36,413 nucleotides of DNA from an uncultured archaeon (lineage in GTDB: Archaea; Thermoproteota; Nitrososphaeria_A; Caldarchaeales; Calditenuaceae): assembly GCA_937921685.1 (NCBI GenBank), contig CAKZUF010000042.1, positions 1 through 36,413 of the forward strand, read 5' to 3'. This document shows, in pieces, positions 10,056 to 17,676 of the stretch; the stretch's first letter is position 1; every line of letters begins with the position of its first letter. The notes under the pieces were generated by a model. That model did no database searches and was not told where the DNA came from. It saw only the letters and a program-made list of their open reading frames with translations. A program made the position numbers and the translations under genes.

Positions 10056-10087
10056 CGAGGAAATGATGATTGCGCTCAATAAAAAGG

Positions 10088-10093
10088 TTTATA
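10088..10093 (-). promoter_or_regulatory. Candidate TATA box for the two-dehydrogenase operon
   Basis: TATAAA on the minus strand (TTTATA on plus). A transcript starting about 26 bases on would begin near 10064, just before the ATG at 10055. This argues against the upstream TTG start. Confidence 0.4.
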
Positions 10094-10219
10094 CAACGTA
10101 ATATTAAGGCCACACTAAAATCTCAACACCATAGAAATAACTCCTTTCAGTTACCCACGCAGGGTCATAACACTAAACACTATACTTAGCTCTCATCAAT
10201 TAGCGTGCAAATTAGGAAA

Positions 10220-12352
10220 TTATAATCCAAGGATTGATTTTTCTCCTAAGAAAAATAACCGCGTCTCGTTTTGACCAATTTTTACAGCAAACTCGTTTAC
10301 GTCGCGCGCCACATATGTTTCAGATATAATGTCGTATACGTGTGTGAACTCAGGGAGCCTTATGGTCTTCGTTCCGGGTTTTCTTGAGTGTATCGCCAAG
10401 AAGTATTGATTAGCGTAGACTATGTCATTGTCCTCGCTGTATATGTGCACGCCGGCATACCTCGCTATGTTTCTCAGAATGGATACAGGTATTTTGGGAA
10501 CTGCTACGAAAACAGATCTCCAGTCTGAGGCCTCCTTTATGCAGAAGCCGGGCCATTCTTCTCCTGTAACCCAGTGCTGATGCACTAGCAGCTTTCCTAG
10601 CACTCTTACACTTGGGTCAAGTGTGTAGAAAATTGGCCCAACATTTGTAGAGGTTCCGAAGGTTGTTACCGGAAGGTTTGATGTTATTGGATGCTCAAAG
10701 TCTGTTATTGTGATGAATAGTGGTGTAGCCTTCTCGAAGAAGGTTCTAACTTCGTGGAATCCGATCTTCATACCGGTAAGCTCCTTCATCGCCTCGGTTG
10801 AGAATCCATCTTCACTTAGAAAACCAGGGCAGAAGACCCAAACGGCTGTTTTGCCATCCTTCTGGATCCGTTCTCTAATGGCCTTTCTCTCGTTTTTGGT
10901 AAGATAGAAAGTGTTGAGGAAGATGTACAATTTATATTCAGGCATGTTTGGATTTGCTAAGGCTTCGTGTAGATAGATGTCTACCCTTGTGCCTATTCTA
11001 TAGAGCTCGTGTATGAGCTGGTCGAAGACTAGCGGCTTTAGGAGTTCGGTCCCTAGTCTTAAGTGGAAGGCTGTCTCGGCGTCTAATATTACGGCAACTC
11101 CGTCGCCTTTTGTGGATCTATCAAGTTTTAGACTTGCTTCACCAATCTTTTTTAGTCTCGATATGAGACGCAGTATCTCGGGGTTATCATACCATCCGCC
11201 CTCTGGCCATAAGTCCATCCACCAGAGGCCAACCCCTCTAACCAAGTTATGCGAAAAGTCTCTCTTATGAATGTCGAGGGTCTCGTTAAGCGTCTTAGCT
11301 AGTCCATGTCTCCACGAATATGGAAAGTGGTCACATTCTGTGAACCAAAGCTTACCGTAGAGCTTGACCATGTCTATTGGAGCCTGAAGACCATCTACCC
11401 CTCCGGGCCCCCTGTCATGATACTGATATGGCGCGCAGAGAAAATCTATTTCCGGCGACTCAAGCACTTTCATGAGGGCGTTATGACCCCAATGCTGTGA
11501 GTAGTATGGGAAACCAGTAGCGTTTAGTAGGTAGCCATAAAAGGCCCCTACGATATGATCGCGAGTAACATTTTTAACCACTTTGCAGAAAAATAAGAGT
11601 GCTTCAGCTGTGATTTCTGAGAGAAACTGGTAAAAATCGGCGACAGCCACATTTCGGCTTGGATCTCTGAATAGCCCCAAGTCGCTGGACATTCTCTGCT
11701 CTTTTGTAGGTATGGTGATAGTATCGAAATCGATGTCTCGCCTCCCCCACCTACGTCGTAACTCCTCAACGTCACTTTGATATTTGCCTCTCAGCCATTT
11801 CCTGAAGGATATGAGAGCTGGGCCGCTAAAGTCTGGCAGTTTTCTAGTCCAGTAAAACCACTCATTGACTCCACCTGTTATTTGAAAGCCTATGAAGTGA
11901 TCGCCGTGCGGCCCTTCTATGGCATGTCTTATAAGTCTTCTAAGCGCTTCCCCGGCCTCATTTCTCCATATGATCGAAGCTAGTGAGACACCTTCCTTCT
12001 CTCCATCATCATATACGTTCATTTCATCTTGGTGGAGGTCATACCACCATCTAGGTGGAGAGACCGCTAACCTAGGGAATATATAACAATCCTTGTCAGC
12101 ATTGGCAAACGTCTCAACCTCTTTGTCAAAGGCAGTGTAGTCATAGGTCTCCGGCCCTATCCAGCATAAATCTCTCGAGTGACTAATTATGTCGCTCCAG
12201 CCCCAAGTGAAAAGATGAACACCTGCGTCCCTAAACTGCTCAATATAGGTCTTAATGGGCACTGGTAGGTAATATGCATATGGCGGATAAGGCTGATCAT
12301 TGACGAAGAGGGTTGGAGCACCATTATAAGACCTAACCTCCGCATGCGCCAT
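10220..12352 (-). CDS. Clan GH-A (GH42-like) glycosidase, divergent
   Basis: A 710-residue protein without signal peptide, so cytoplasmic. The layout follows GH42 beta-galactosidases: a TIM barrel (about 1-380), a domain resembling the GH42 trimerisation/flavodoxin-like domain (about 390-600, starting VAVILDAETAF), and a small C-terminal beta domain. Likely acid/base is Glu164 in FQITGGVNEWFYW and likely nucleophile Glu339 in KLWFTECDHF. The proline- and tryptophan-rich start (PYPPYAYYLP, then FTWGWSD) resembles the substrate pocket region. The motifs differ enough from classical GH42 that another or an unlisted family is possible. Located between the dehydrogenases and the binding protein of the importer, it probably cuts an imported beta-linked oligosaccharide. 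Confidence 0.65.
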   Translation of the reverse strand: MAHAEVRSYNGAPTLFVNDQPYPPYAYYLPVPIKTYIEQFRDAGVHLFTWGWSDIISHSRDLCWIGPETYDYTAFDKEVETFANADKDCYIFPRLAVSPPRWWYDLHQDEMNVYDDGEKEGVSLASIIWRNEAGEALRRLIRHAIEGPHGDHFIGFQITGGVNEWFYWTRKLPDFSGPALISFRKWLRGKYQSDVEELRRRWGRRDIDFDTITIPTKEQRMSSDLGLFRDPSRNVAVADFYQFLSEITAEALLFFCKVVKNVTRDHIVGAFYGYLLNATGFPYYSQHWGHNALMKVLESPEIDFLCAPYQYHDRGPGGVDGLQAPIDMVKLYGKLWFTECDHFPYSWRHGLAKTLNETLDIHKRDFSHNLVRGVGLWWMDLWPEGGWYDNPEILRLISRLKKIGEASLKLDRSTKGDGVAVILDAETAFHLRLGTELLKPLVFDQLIHELYRIGTRVDIYLHEALANPNMPEYKLYIFLNTFYLTKNERKAIRERIQKDGKTAVWVFCPGFLSEDGFSTEAMKELTGMKIGFHEVRTFFEKATPLFITITDFEHPITSNLPVTTFGTSTNVGPIFYTLDPSVRVLGKLLVHQHWVTGEEWPGFCIKEASDWRSVFVAVPKIPVSILRNIARYAGVHIYSEDNDIVYANQYFLAIHSRKPGTKTIRLPEFTHVYDIISETYVARDVNEFAVKIGQNETRLFFLGEKSILGL

Positions 12353-12388
12353 ACTCCAACTTCAAGACACTGAGGAGGGGTTATCCTC

Positions 12389-12396
12389 TATAAATT
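12389..12396 (-). promoter_or_regulatory. Candidate TATA box for the GH42-like gene
   Basis: AATTTATA on the minus strand, about 40 bases before the ATG at 12352. The predicted leader is some 14 bases and contains GGAG just before the start codon. Confidence 0.4.
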
Positions 12397-12517
12397 TTTT
12401 TCACGGGTAAGTTAGGTATAAGCGGTGAAGACTACTATCGACGCATGTAGCTGTGGTGTGAGAATGGGGACAACAGCGAGCACACTAAATATTGTAATAC
12501 AGCATGTAGATTGACAT

Positions 12518-12524
12518 AAAAAAA
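12518..12524 (-). terminator. Oligo-T terminator after the binding protein gene
   Basis: Seven T residues on the minus strand about 14 bases past the stop of the substrate-binding protein. Such T-runs are sufficient to end transcription in archaea. Confidence 0.4.
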
Positions 12525-12537
12525 TGACTTTGGAGAA

Positions 12538-14496
12538 CTATTTGGTCCTTCTCCTAACTAGAAGCCCAGCCGCTATCCCCGCGATTCCTACCACTATTCC
12601 TGCAACAACTGCTGGTAAGACCCAGCCCGGAACAATCTCGACTGGAACCTCCCTTGTCACCGTCTGCTCTATTGTCCTAGCTATTGTCTGCACAATCGTC
12701 TCACCTCCGACAACAGTTGTCCTAACTTCTGTAGTGATTATCTGCGTTACTGTCTGTTGGCCGGGCGGCGGAGGTGCAGGTGGAGCTGGCTTCAGCTCAA
12801 AGAGTATGAAGATCAGCTGGGGCCACCAGTTATAGGGGATAATATACATGTTGTCGGTGGTGGGCCATCCAACCCAATATTTGGTTCCAAAGACAGGGTG
12901 GAAGACTTTTTCAACCACAGGTAGGTATGGCAATTCCCTCAAGAACATCTCCACTATTTCTCGGTATAGAGGCTCGTTTGCGGGGTCCTCGGGATCTCTA
13001 GTCTTTAGCGTGTCAACTATCTCGTCAAGCCTTGGGTTGCAGAATTGCTTACCACACTCACCGCCCCTAATTTTGCTGTGATGTCTTAGCGCACCTTCAT
13101 AGATGTCCCCAGATATCCACATACCGTGTGGGAGGTGGGATACTTCCACATCTATCCAGAAGTTTCCTGTGCGCCGCATCTCCTCCCTCGTGGCAGTTGA
13201 GGGGGTTAAAACAGCCGCCTCGATACCAAATCTGTTAAGCTCATCAGCTAATACATTTGCTATTAGATTCTCAACACTCGGTGGACCCCACGTCGTTATC
13301 GTGAATGACAGTCTGGTCCCGTTTGGTGTCACCCAGACCCCATCAGGGCCCTTAGTGAATCCCAGGCCCTTTAGTAGCTCTTCGGCCTTGGCTGGGTTGT
13401 ACTCGATTTTGTACTTCTCATACAGATCAGCATACTCGTATTTCTTCAATGCCCCCCAATCTGCATGCATGTAATAGGCAGGCTTACCCTCCAGTGCAAG
13501 TGGATAAAGTCTTGCCACTTTCTCTTTATTTGTGAGATACGCTATGGCCCATCTAACCTCTCTGAGACTTAGCGGATATCTCGCCATGTTGAACTGTATT
13601 CCAAAGGGCACTGGGTCTGGGAATGGGGCCTCAACCATTGGGATGCCAGATGCCTTTGCAGTTCTAATCATGTCGACTGTGAATAGGAATGGAATTGGCG
13701 AATCCACGTCACCTCTGAGAAAGTCTGCAAGGTCTACATCAGCTGGTGGCGCACGCCGCCACACTACATACTTGGGTCCTGGGAACTTCCCGTGAACCGT
13801 CTTACCCCAATAATCCTCGACGCGTTCCCATACATACATCTTCAGATCTGGGAAGACTTTCCACAGTTTGTATGGTCCTGTCTCAACAGGTGGCCAGTTT
13901 GTAAAGGTTAACGGGTCTTTACCCTCCCATACATGCTTAGGTCTCACCCACTCCCCGTTGGGTCCCCACATCCTAAAGACGTGATGGAAGCGCGGGTTGG
14001 GCTCCTTCAGCCTAATCTCTACCGTCAATTTGTCTATTACTCGGGCGGATTCCACGTTCAATGATATGAAGCTACTCGTAAAGTATTGTTTTTGCAGGTT
14101 CACACTAAATACTATATCGTCCGCGGTATACTGTACACCGTCATTCCACTTGACACCGTCCCTAATTTTTAAAATGAATGTTCTGAAGTTGTCTCTGTAC
14201 TCCCATCCGCTTATTCGCCAGAGGATATATTCCCCTGTTATGTAGTTTATGTACCAGTCCCACTCTGCCACGTTTTGATGCCAGCCGGATCCCCACTGGG
14301 TACCGCCGGGTATGAATGGGTTTGCTTTATCAAAGAGGGGATCCACATCGGTCTCGATAATAACTGCTTGCTCCCTTGGGACTGGAAGCCAGGCTGGCTG
14401 CTGAGCACTACCAGCAGGTATGGTCGATAGCACCGAAATCAGTAGAAAGGCTGTGAGGAGTGTGGCCGATACTATTTTTTCTCCTCTTTTTTTCAT
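12538..14496 (-). CDS. ABC transporter substrate-binding protein, family 5, membrane-anchored
   Basis: A 652-residue extracellular solute-binding protein of the DppA/OppA family (SBP_bac_5). Residues 1 to about 32 form a cleavable signal (hydrophobic core, then AGSAQQ). The body has family features such as FRTFILKIRDGVKWNDGVQYTADD and a late IVEMFLRELPYLPVV segment. A Pro-rich then Thr/Val-rich stalk (about 570-623) leads to a C-terminal membrane helix (about 626-645) and an RRRTK tail, the usual archaeal anchoring that replaces a lipid anchor. It should deliver its ligand to the permease/ATPase genes at 2908-6979. The Trp-rich body and the glycosidase neighbours favour oligosaccharides, but peptides cannot be excluded. 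Confidence 0.92.
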   Translation of the reverse strand: MKKRGEKIVSATLLTAFLLISVLSTIPAGSAQQPAWLPVPREQAVIIETDVDPLFDKANPFIPGGTQWGSGWHQNVAEWDWYINYITGEYILWRISGWEYRDNFRTFILKIRDGVKWNDGVQYTADDIVFSVNLQKQYFTSSFISLNVESARVIDKLTVEIRLKEPNPRFHHVFRMWGPNGEWVRPKHVWEGKDPLTFTNWPPVETGPYKLWKVFPDLKMYVWERVEDYWGKTVHGKFPGPKYVVWRRAPPADVDLADFLRGDVDSPIPFLFTVDMIRTAKASGIPMVEAPFPDPVPFGIQFNMARYPLSLREVRWAIAYLTNKEKVARLYPLALEGKPAYYMHADWGALKKYEYADLYEKYKIEYNPAKAEELLKGLGFTKGPDGVWVTPNGTRLSFTITTWGPPSVENLIANVLADELNRFGIEAAVLTPSTATREEMRRTGNFWIDVEVSHLPHGMWISGDIYEGALRHHSKIRGGECGKQFCNPRLDEIVDTLKTRDPEDPANEPLYREIVEMFLRELPYLPVVEKVFHPVFGTKYWVGWPTTDNMYIIPYNWWPQLIFILFELKPAPPAPPPPGQQTVTQIITTEVRTTVVGGETIVQTIARTIEQTVTREVPVEIVPGWVLPAVVAGIVVGIAGIAAGLLVRRRTK

Positions 14497-14519
14497 TCAG
14501 GATTCCCTATACTCACCAG

Positions 14520-14528
14520 TATATAAAT
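14520..14528 (-). promoter_or_regulatory. Candidate TATA box for the binding protein gene
   Basis: ATTTATATA on the minus strand, centred about 28 bases before the ATG at 14496. It would give a leaderless or near-leaderless transcript, common for strongly expressed archaeal binding proteins. Confidence 0.5.
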
Positions 14529-14629
14529 CTTTATTTAAATCTTTACAATTAATCCATAGCGCTCCTATTTCCTGAAAAACACTGTCACAACTTACACGCT
14601 ATTCTATTTTTTAATGCTACGCATGGGCA

Positions 14630-15757
14630 TTATTGGGCTATTTCTTTTGGTCCGAGGCTTATCTTGGTTAGGTAGAGGTTTTCGTCTGGGCCTGGTGTTA
14701 GGTAGATCTTGTCGGGGTATAGGATTGAGAGTTTGTTTATTGTGTCTCGGACCATAGTGGGCGTTGCTATTTGGTTGTTTTCGAGTAGCCTCATGCAGAC
14801 TGCCATCTCTAATAGGCTTACCTTTACCGGTCCTCCCAGCCAAGCCGACATTGTGTTGAATGTCTGGACTAGCTCTCTGTTTAGCGCCTCTCTGGAGGGC
14901 CTGCCTGTGTAGGGGATGAATAGTGGTGCTAGCATTGTGAATATGTTTTCCCGGATCCGTGATGGTGGGTAGGTGAGCGCCTTAGCCACCGTCTCTTTAT
15001 GGCTCAGTATCTGTTCAGAGACGGTGTACCTCCCCCTCCTAAATCTGTTGAGTACCCCCAGGTCGACGAGCCATTCAAGCCTGGGTGGGACTACGTGCCG
15101 GTACTTGGCGTAGAGGCTACTCCTGATCCAGAGGGCCTTTGTGGCGTATTTCAGCCTCTCCTCCCTAAACCTCTTAGCCATCTCTATCTTGGAGAGAATC
15201 TCTCCCCGCGCCTTCTTCCCCGCTGCCGTTAGGAGCGATGCCAGAGCTTGAGGGTACAGTTCTTCCATGACGTAGTTCATGGCGTCTATTCTTGCGAAGG
15301 CTTCATGCTCGATGGCCCACCTGATTATGCCTGGGAGTATTAGGTAGTCTTGTGTTAGTAGTAGCCAGGTGAAGAAGACCTTGTCCACTGGTTTGAGAGA
15401 AATTAAATCTATGAGTGTTAGCTTTGTCTCTCCTTTTAGGTATGCGTCAATAGGTGATATGCTTCTTGTGAAGGCGTAGATGATTCCATTCTCCCCGAGT
15501 CTTTGTGTCTGCCGGTTAATTAGACCTAGCTCCGCAGCAAACGAGACATAGTTTCTCGCAGCAACAGGGCTCCGTATCAAGCCTACGATGTCTTGCCCTA
15601 CTTGATGACCCTCCTCAAGCTTTTTCAGACTCTCCACCAACACTGCGGCAATAAATCCTGGAGAAACCTCTCTGCTATGGGACTCTGTCTTGGCTGCTCC
15701 CACTATCAGGCGGAGGTAGCCGAGCCTACATACCTCGCCGTGAGTCTCAAGTATCAA
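14630..15757 (-). CDS. Unrecognised helix-rich protein paired with a DNA methyltransferase
   Basis: A 375-residue protein I do not recognise. It is rich in helices and basic patches, with two stretches that look like winged-helix elements: residues about 65-95 (SPVAARNYVSFAAELGLIN, then YAFTRS) and about 225-250 (LEWLVDLGVLNRFRRGRYTV). No nuclease motif such as PD-(D/E)xK, HNH or GIY-YIG is evident, and there are no membrane segments. Its ATG overlaps the methyltransferase stop as ATGA (15754-15757), so the two are co-translated. It could be a DNA-binding specificity or restriction partner of the methylase, or a regulator. That is inference from gene order only. Confidence 0.7.
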   Translation of the reverse strand: MILETHGEVCRLGYLRLIVGAAKTESHSREVSPGFIAAVLVESLKKLEEGHQVGQDIVGLIRSPVAARNYVSFAAELGLINRQTQRLGENGIIYAFTRSISPIDAYLKGETKLTLIDLISLKPVDKVFFTWLLLTQDYLILPGIIRWAIEHEAFARIDAMNYVMEELYPQALASLLTAAGKKARGEILSKIEMAKRFREERLKYATKALWIRSSLYAKYRHVVPPRLEWLVDLGVLNRFRRGRYTVSEQILSHKETVAKALTYPPSRIRENIFTMLAPLFIPYTGRPSREALNRELVQTFNTMSAWLGGPVKVSLLEMAVCMRLLENNQIATPTMVRDTINKLSILYPDKIYLTPGPDENLYLTKISLGPKEIAQ

Positions 15758-16944
15758 GGCACGACAACACCCCTAAGCCGGGCCCCACCACCCCAATTAA
15801 TGTTTACCTTATTCTCAACCACGTCCCCCTTCTCAAGCTCCAGTATGACTTCACCGCTAACGCCCTGCTTAGCATCAAGATACATTAAATATTTGTTTTC
15901 TTTGGGTATGTTGTCGTAGACAATCCGCCTCACACCGAAGCCTGCTCTCACAGCTATCGGTTCAACAAACTCTGCTAGGTCGATCCGCTCACCGTTCTTC
16001 TTGACAACGCCCAGCACGACTACGCATGCCCTATCCCATTTCAATACTCTGAAGATTTCCCGGAACACCCCGTCCATGAAGATGGCGAATTTTTGGAGGG
16101 AGTTTGAGTGGAAGAGCTTTTCCGCCACTCTCTTATAGTCTTCCCCTAGGAACCATAGTCTTAGCCAGTTGTCCCATGCGTATGTCTGCATGTTGAGGTA
16201 TGGGGGTGATGTGATGACGAAGTCGACTGACTCGTCCTGTATTGGGAGGCTTCTTGCGTCATAGCTGTATGCAATGCCATCCATGAGATGGGTGTGGGAT
16301 TGTAGGACACTTCTCGCCTTCATTAGGAGGCACTTGGGCAGGTTTCTGAGAGGCTTCTTCAGCCCTAATACTCTTTTAGACCTGGCAACATATCCGGGAG
16401 ACATGGAGAATGAGTGTGAACATTTCACCGATAGGCTGAGACTGCTTGAGCCGTGTAGAATCCCGAGGATTAGCGCCTTGACGAACATTCCAGTCCTCGA
16501 GTAGTCATACATTAAGAGCTCCCGCGCAGCTAAGATCTGCCTCAAAGTCTTCCTATGATAGAAGACCTGAACCTCCTCGGGAGCGTCATCATTGACCCCC
16601 TTCTCCAGAAAGTCTCTATTTCTCGCAACCCAATCCTCCACTTGGCTATATGTGATTGGCTGGACCTTCGCGTGTGTCAGCACATACGCCTCTGGCGCCA
16701 AGTCGTTTCCCACTCCTACACGGCCTGTAGCGCAGGCTTCAAGAGGGGCAGTCCCCTTCCCTGAGAAGGGGTCTAGGACCACGTCACCCGGTTGGGAGTA
16801 TTTTACGATATAATAGTGTGCCATGGCTGGCGGGAAGGAGCCAGTCCTCGAGCATAGGCGGTGTAGTGAGGACCCCCACCCATGTGGCGAATACTTCCAG
16901 CTCCCACTCAGCTCCCAGCTTGACACCTGTCTTAACTCCAGCAT
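15754..16944 (-). CDS. DNA methyltransferase, amino (N4-cytosine/N6-adenine) type
   Basis: A 396-residue AdoMet-dependent DNA amino-methyltransferase. Motif I, DPFSGKGT, is at 58-65, and the catalytic motif IV, TSPPYLN, is at 245-251. SPPY is typical of N4-cytosine enzymes, though N6-adenine cannot be excluded. Motif I precedes motif IV, with about 180 residues between, including a basic, Ser-rich stretch that may read the target DNA. The N-terminal SFPPAMAHYYI segment before motif I also matches this methylase group. It is the first gene of a two-gene unit with the helix-rich protein at 14630-15757. A GATATAATATAG element at about 17010-17021 (minus strand) may be the promoter. Confidence 0.85.
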   Translation of the reverse strand: MLELRQVSSWELSGSWKYSPHGWGSSLHRLCSRTGSFPPAMAHYYIVKYSQPGDVVLDPFSGKGTAPLEACATGRVGVGNDLAPEAYVLTHAKVQPITYSQVEDWVARNRDFLEKGVNDDAPEEVQVFYHRKTLRQILAARELLMYDYSRTGMFVKALILGILHGSSSLSLSVKCSHSFSMSPGYVARSKRVLGLKKPLRNLPKCLLMKARSVLQSHTHLMDGIAYSYDARSLPIQDESVDFVITSPPYLNMQTYAWDNWLRLWFLGEDYKRVAEKLFHSNSLQKFAIFMDGVFREIFRVLKWDRACVVVLGVVKKNGERIDLAEFVEPIAVRAGFGVRRIVYDNIPKENKYLMYLDAKQGVSGEVILELEKGDVVENKVNINWGGGARLRGVVVP

Positions 16945-17009
16945 TTCGCGAGCGAGGCAACTCGCACACCAGCATCTTTAACCATTGAGACAGTTTCGAG
17001 GGATCAGAC

Positions 17010-17021
17010 TACTATATTATA
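17010..17021 (-). promoter_or_regulatory. Candidate TATA box for the methyltransferase unit
   Basis: GATATAATATAG on the minus strand predicts a transcript start near 16988 and a leader of about 40 bases before the ATG at 16944. Confidence 0.35.
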
Positions 17022-17082
17022 TCCAGGTGTAATATACTGGGAGTGTTGTCAGCTTCTGAGTAGGAATTCTCTGCCTATTACT

Positions 17083-17652
17083 TCAGACTGTCGCCTTGAA
17101 TATCGGGAGAATCCCTAGGTATTCCACGTCTTCGAATACCCCTCCCTCCAAGAGGATTGCAGCCTTCTTGCAGACCCTCCCGCCAGCCATCACGACAAGT
17201 TTTTCCAATGCCGAGAGGGTCTCCCTCGTGCTCACTATGTCATCCACTATTCCGACATCTTTGTCCTTGATGTATGGGACGTAGCGTCCGTCTATGCATA
17301 GCTTTATCGGGGCCTTGCTGGTCACCGGTTTACACTCTGTGACCAGTGGGTTTATCATGAAGGGCTTTAACTCTTTTCTCGCCACTATGTATCTCTTATG
17401 GTCTAGGATTTTGGCGATCTCGTGCACCAGTGGTATTCCCTTGCTCTCCGATGTGACCAGTATGTCGCATCCCCTGAGCCTCTCTGAGAGCTTCTCGGCG
17501 CATTTGGATATGAACTCCCTGTCACCTAGACTGTCGAAATAGGCTATCCAAGTGTCCTCGGCTACTCTGAGCAATGGGAGCCTACGCCTGATGCCCTCAA
17601 CCTCAATCTCGTAGTATTCCCTATTCTGGTAGGGGAGGATTACCTCCTTCAC
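17083..17652 (-). CDS. Phosphoribosyltransferase, adenine/purine type
   Basis: A 189-residue type I phosphoribosyltransferase. The PRPP-binding loop reads VGIVDDIVSTRETL, where most relatives have VDDVxxTGGT, so the two Gly are replaced by Arg-Glu. The upstream DILVTSESKGIPL segment and the RKELKPFMI flexible-loop region match adenine phosphoribosyltransferase relatives, which form AMP from adenine and PRPP. It starts at GTG, 24 bases after the stop of the lactate-utilisation fusion gene on the same strand, so it may be cotranscribed. Xanthine/guanine or regulatory relatives are possible alternatives. Confidence 0.75.
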   Translation of the reverse strand: MKEVILPYQNREYYEIEVEGIRRRLPLLRVAEDTWIAYFDSLGDREFISKCAEKLSERLRGCDILVTSESKGIPLVHEIAKILDHKRYIVARKELKPFMINPLVTECKPVTSKAPIKLCIDGRYVPYIKDKDVGIVDDIVSTRETLSALEKLVVMAGGRVCKKAAILLEGGVFEDVEYLGILPIFKATV

Positions 17653-17676
17653 GCTTAATAGCGTCTATGCTCTGGA

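Noticed and set aside
10040..10079. C/D-box small RNA suggested by ATGATGA near 10062
   Set aside because: It lies in the start region of the dehydrogenase gene, and no matching D and D' boxes were found at suitable spacing.
16784..16975. Minus-strand 63-residue frame with an ATG after the methylase promoter
   Set aside because: Overlaps the methylase N-terminus in another frame and shows no protein-like pattern; at most an upstream leader frame.
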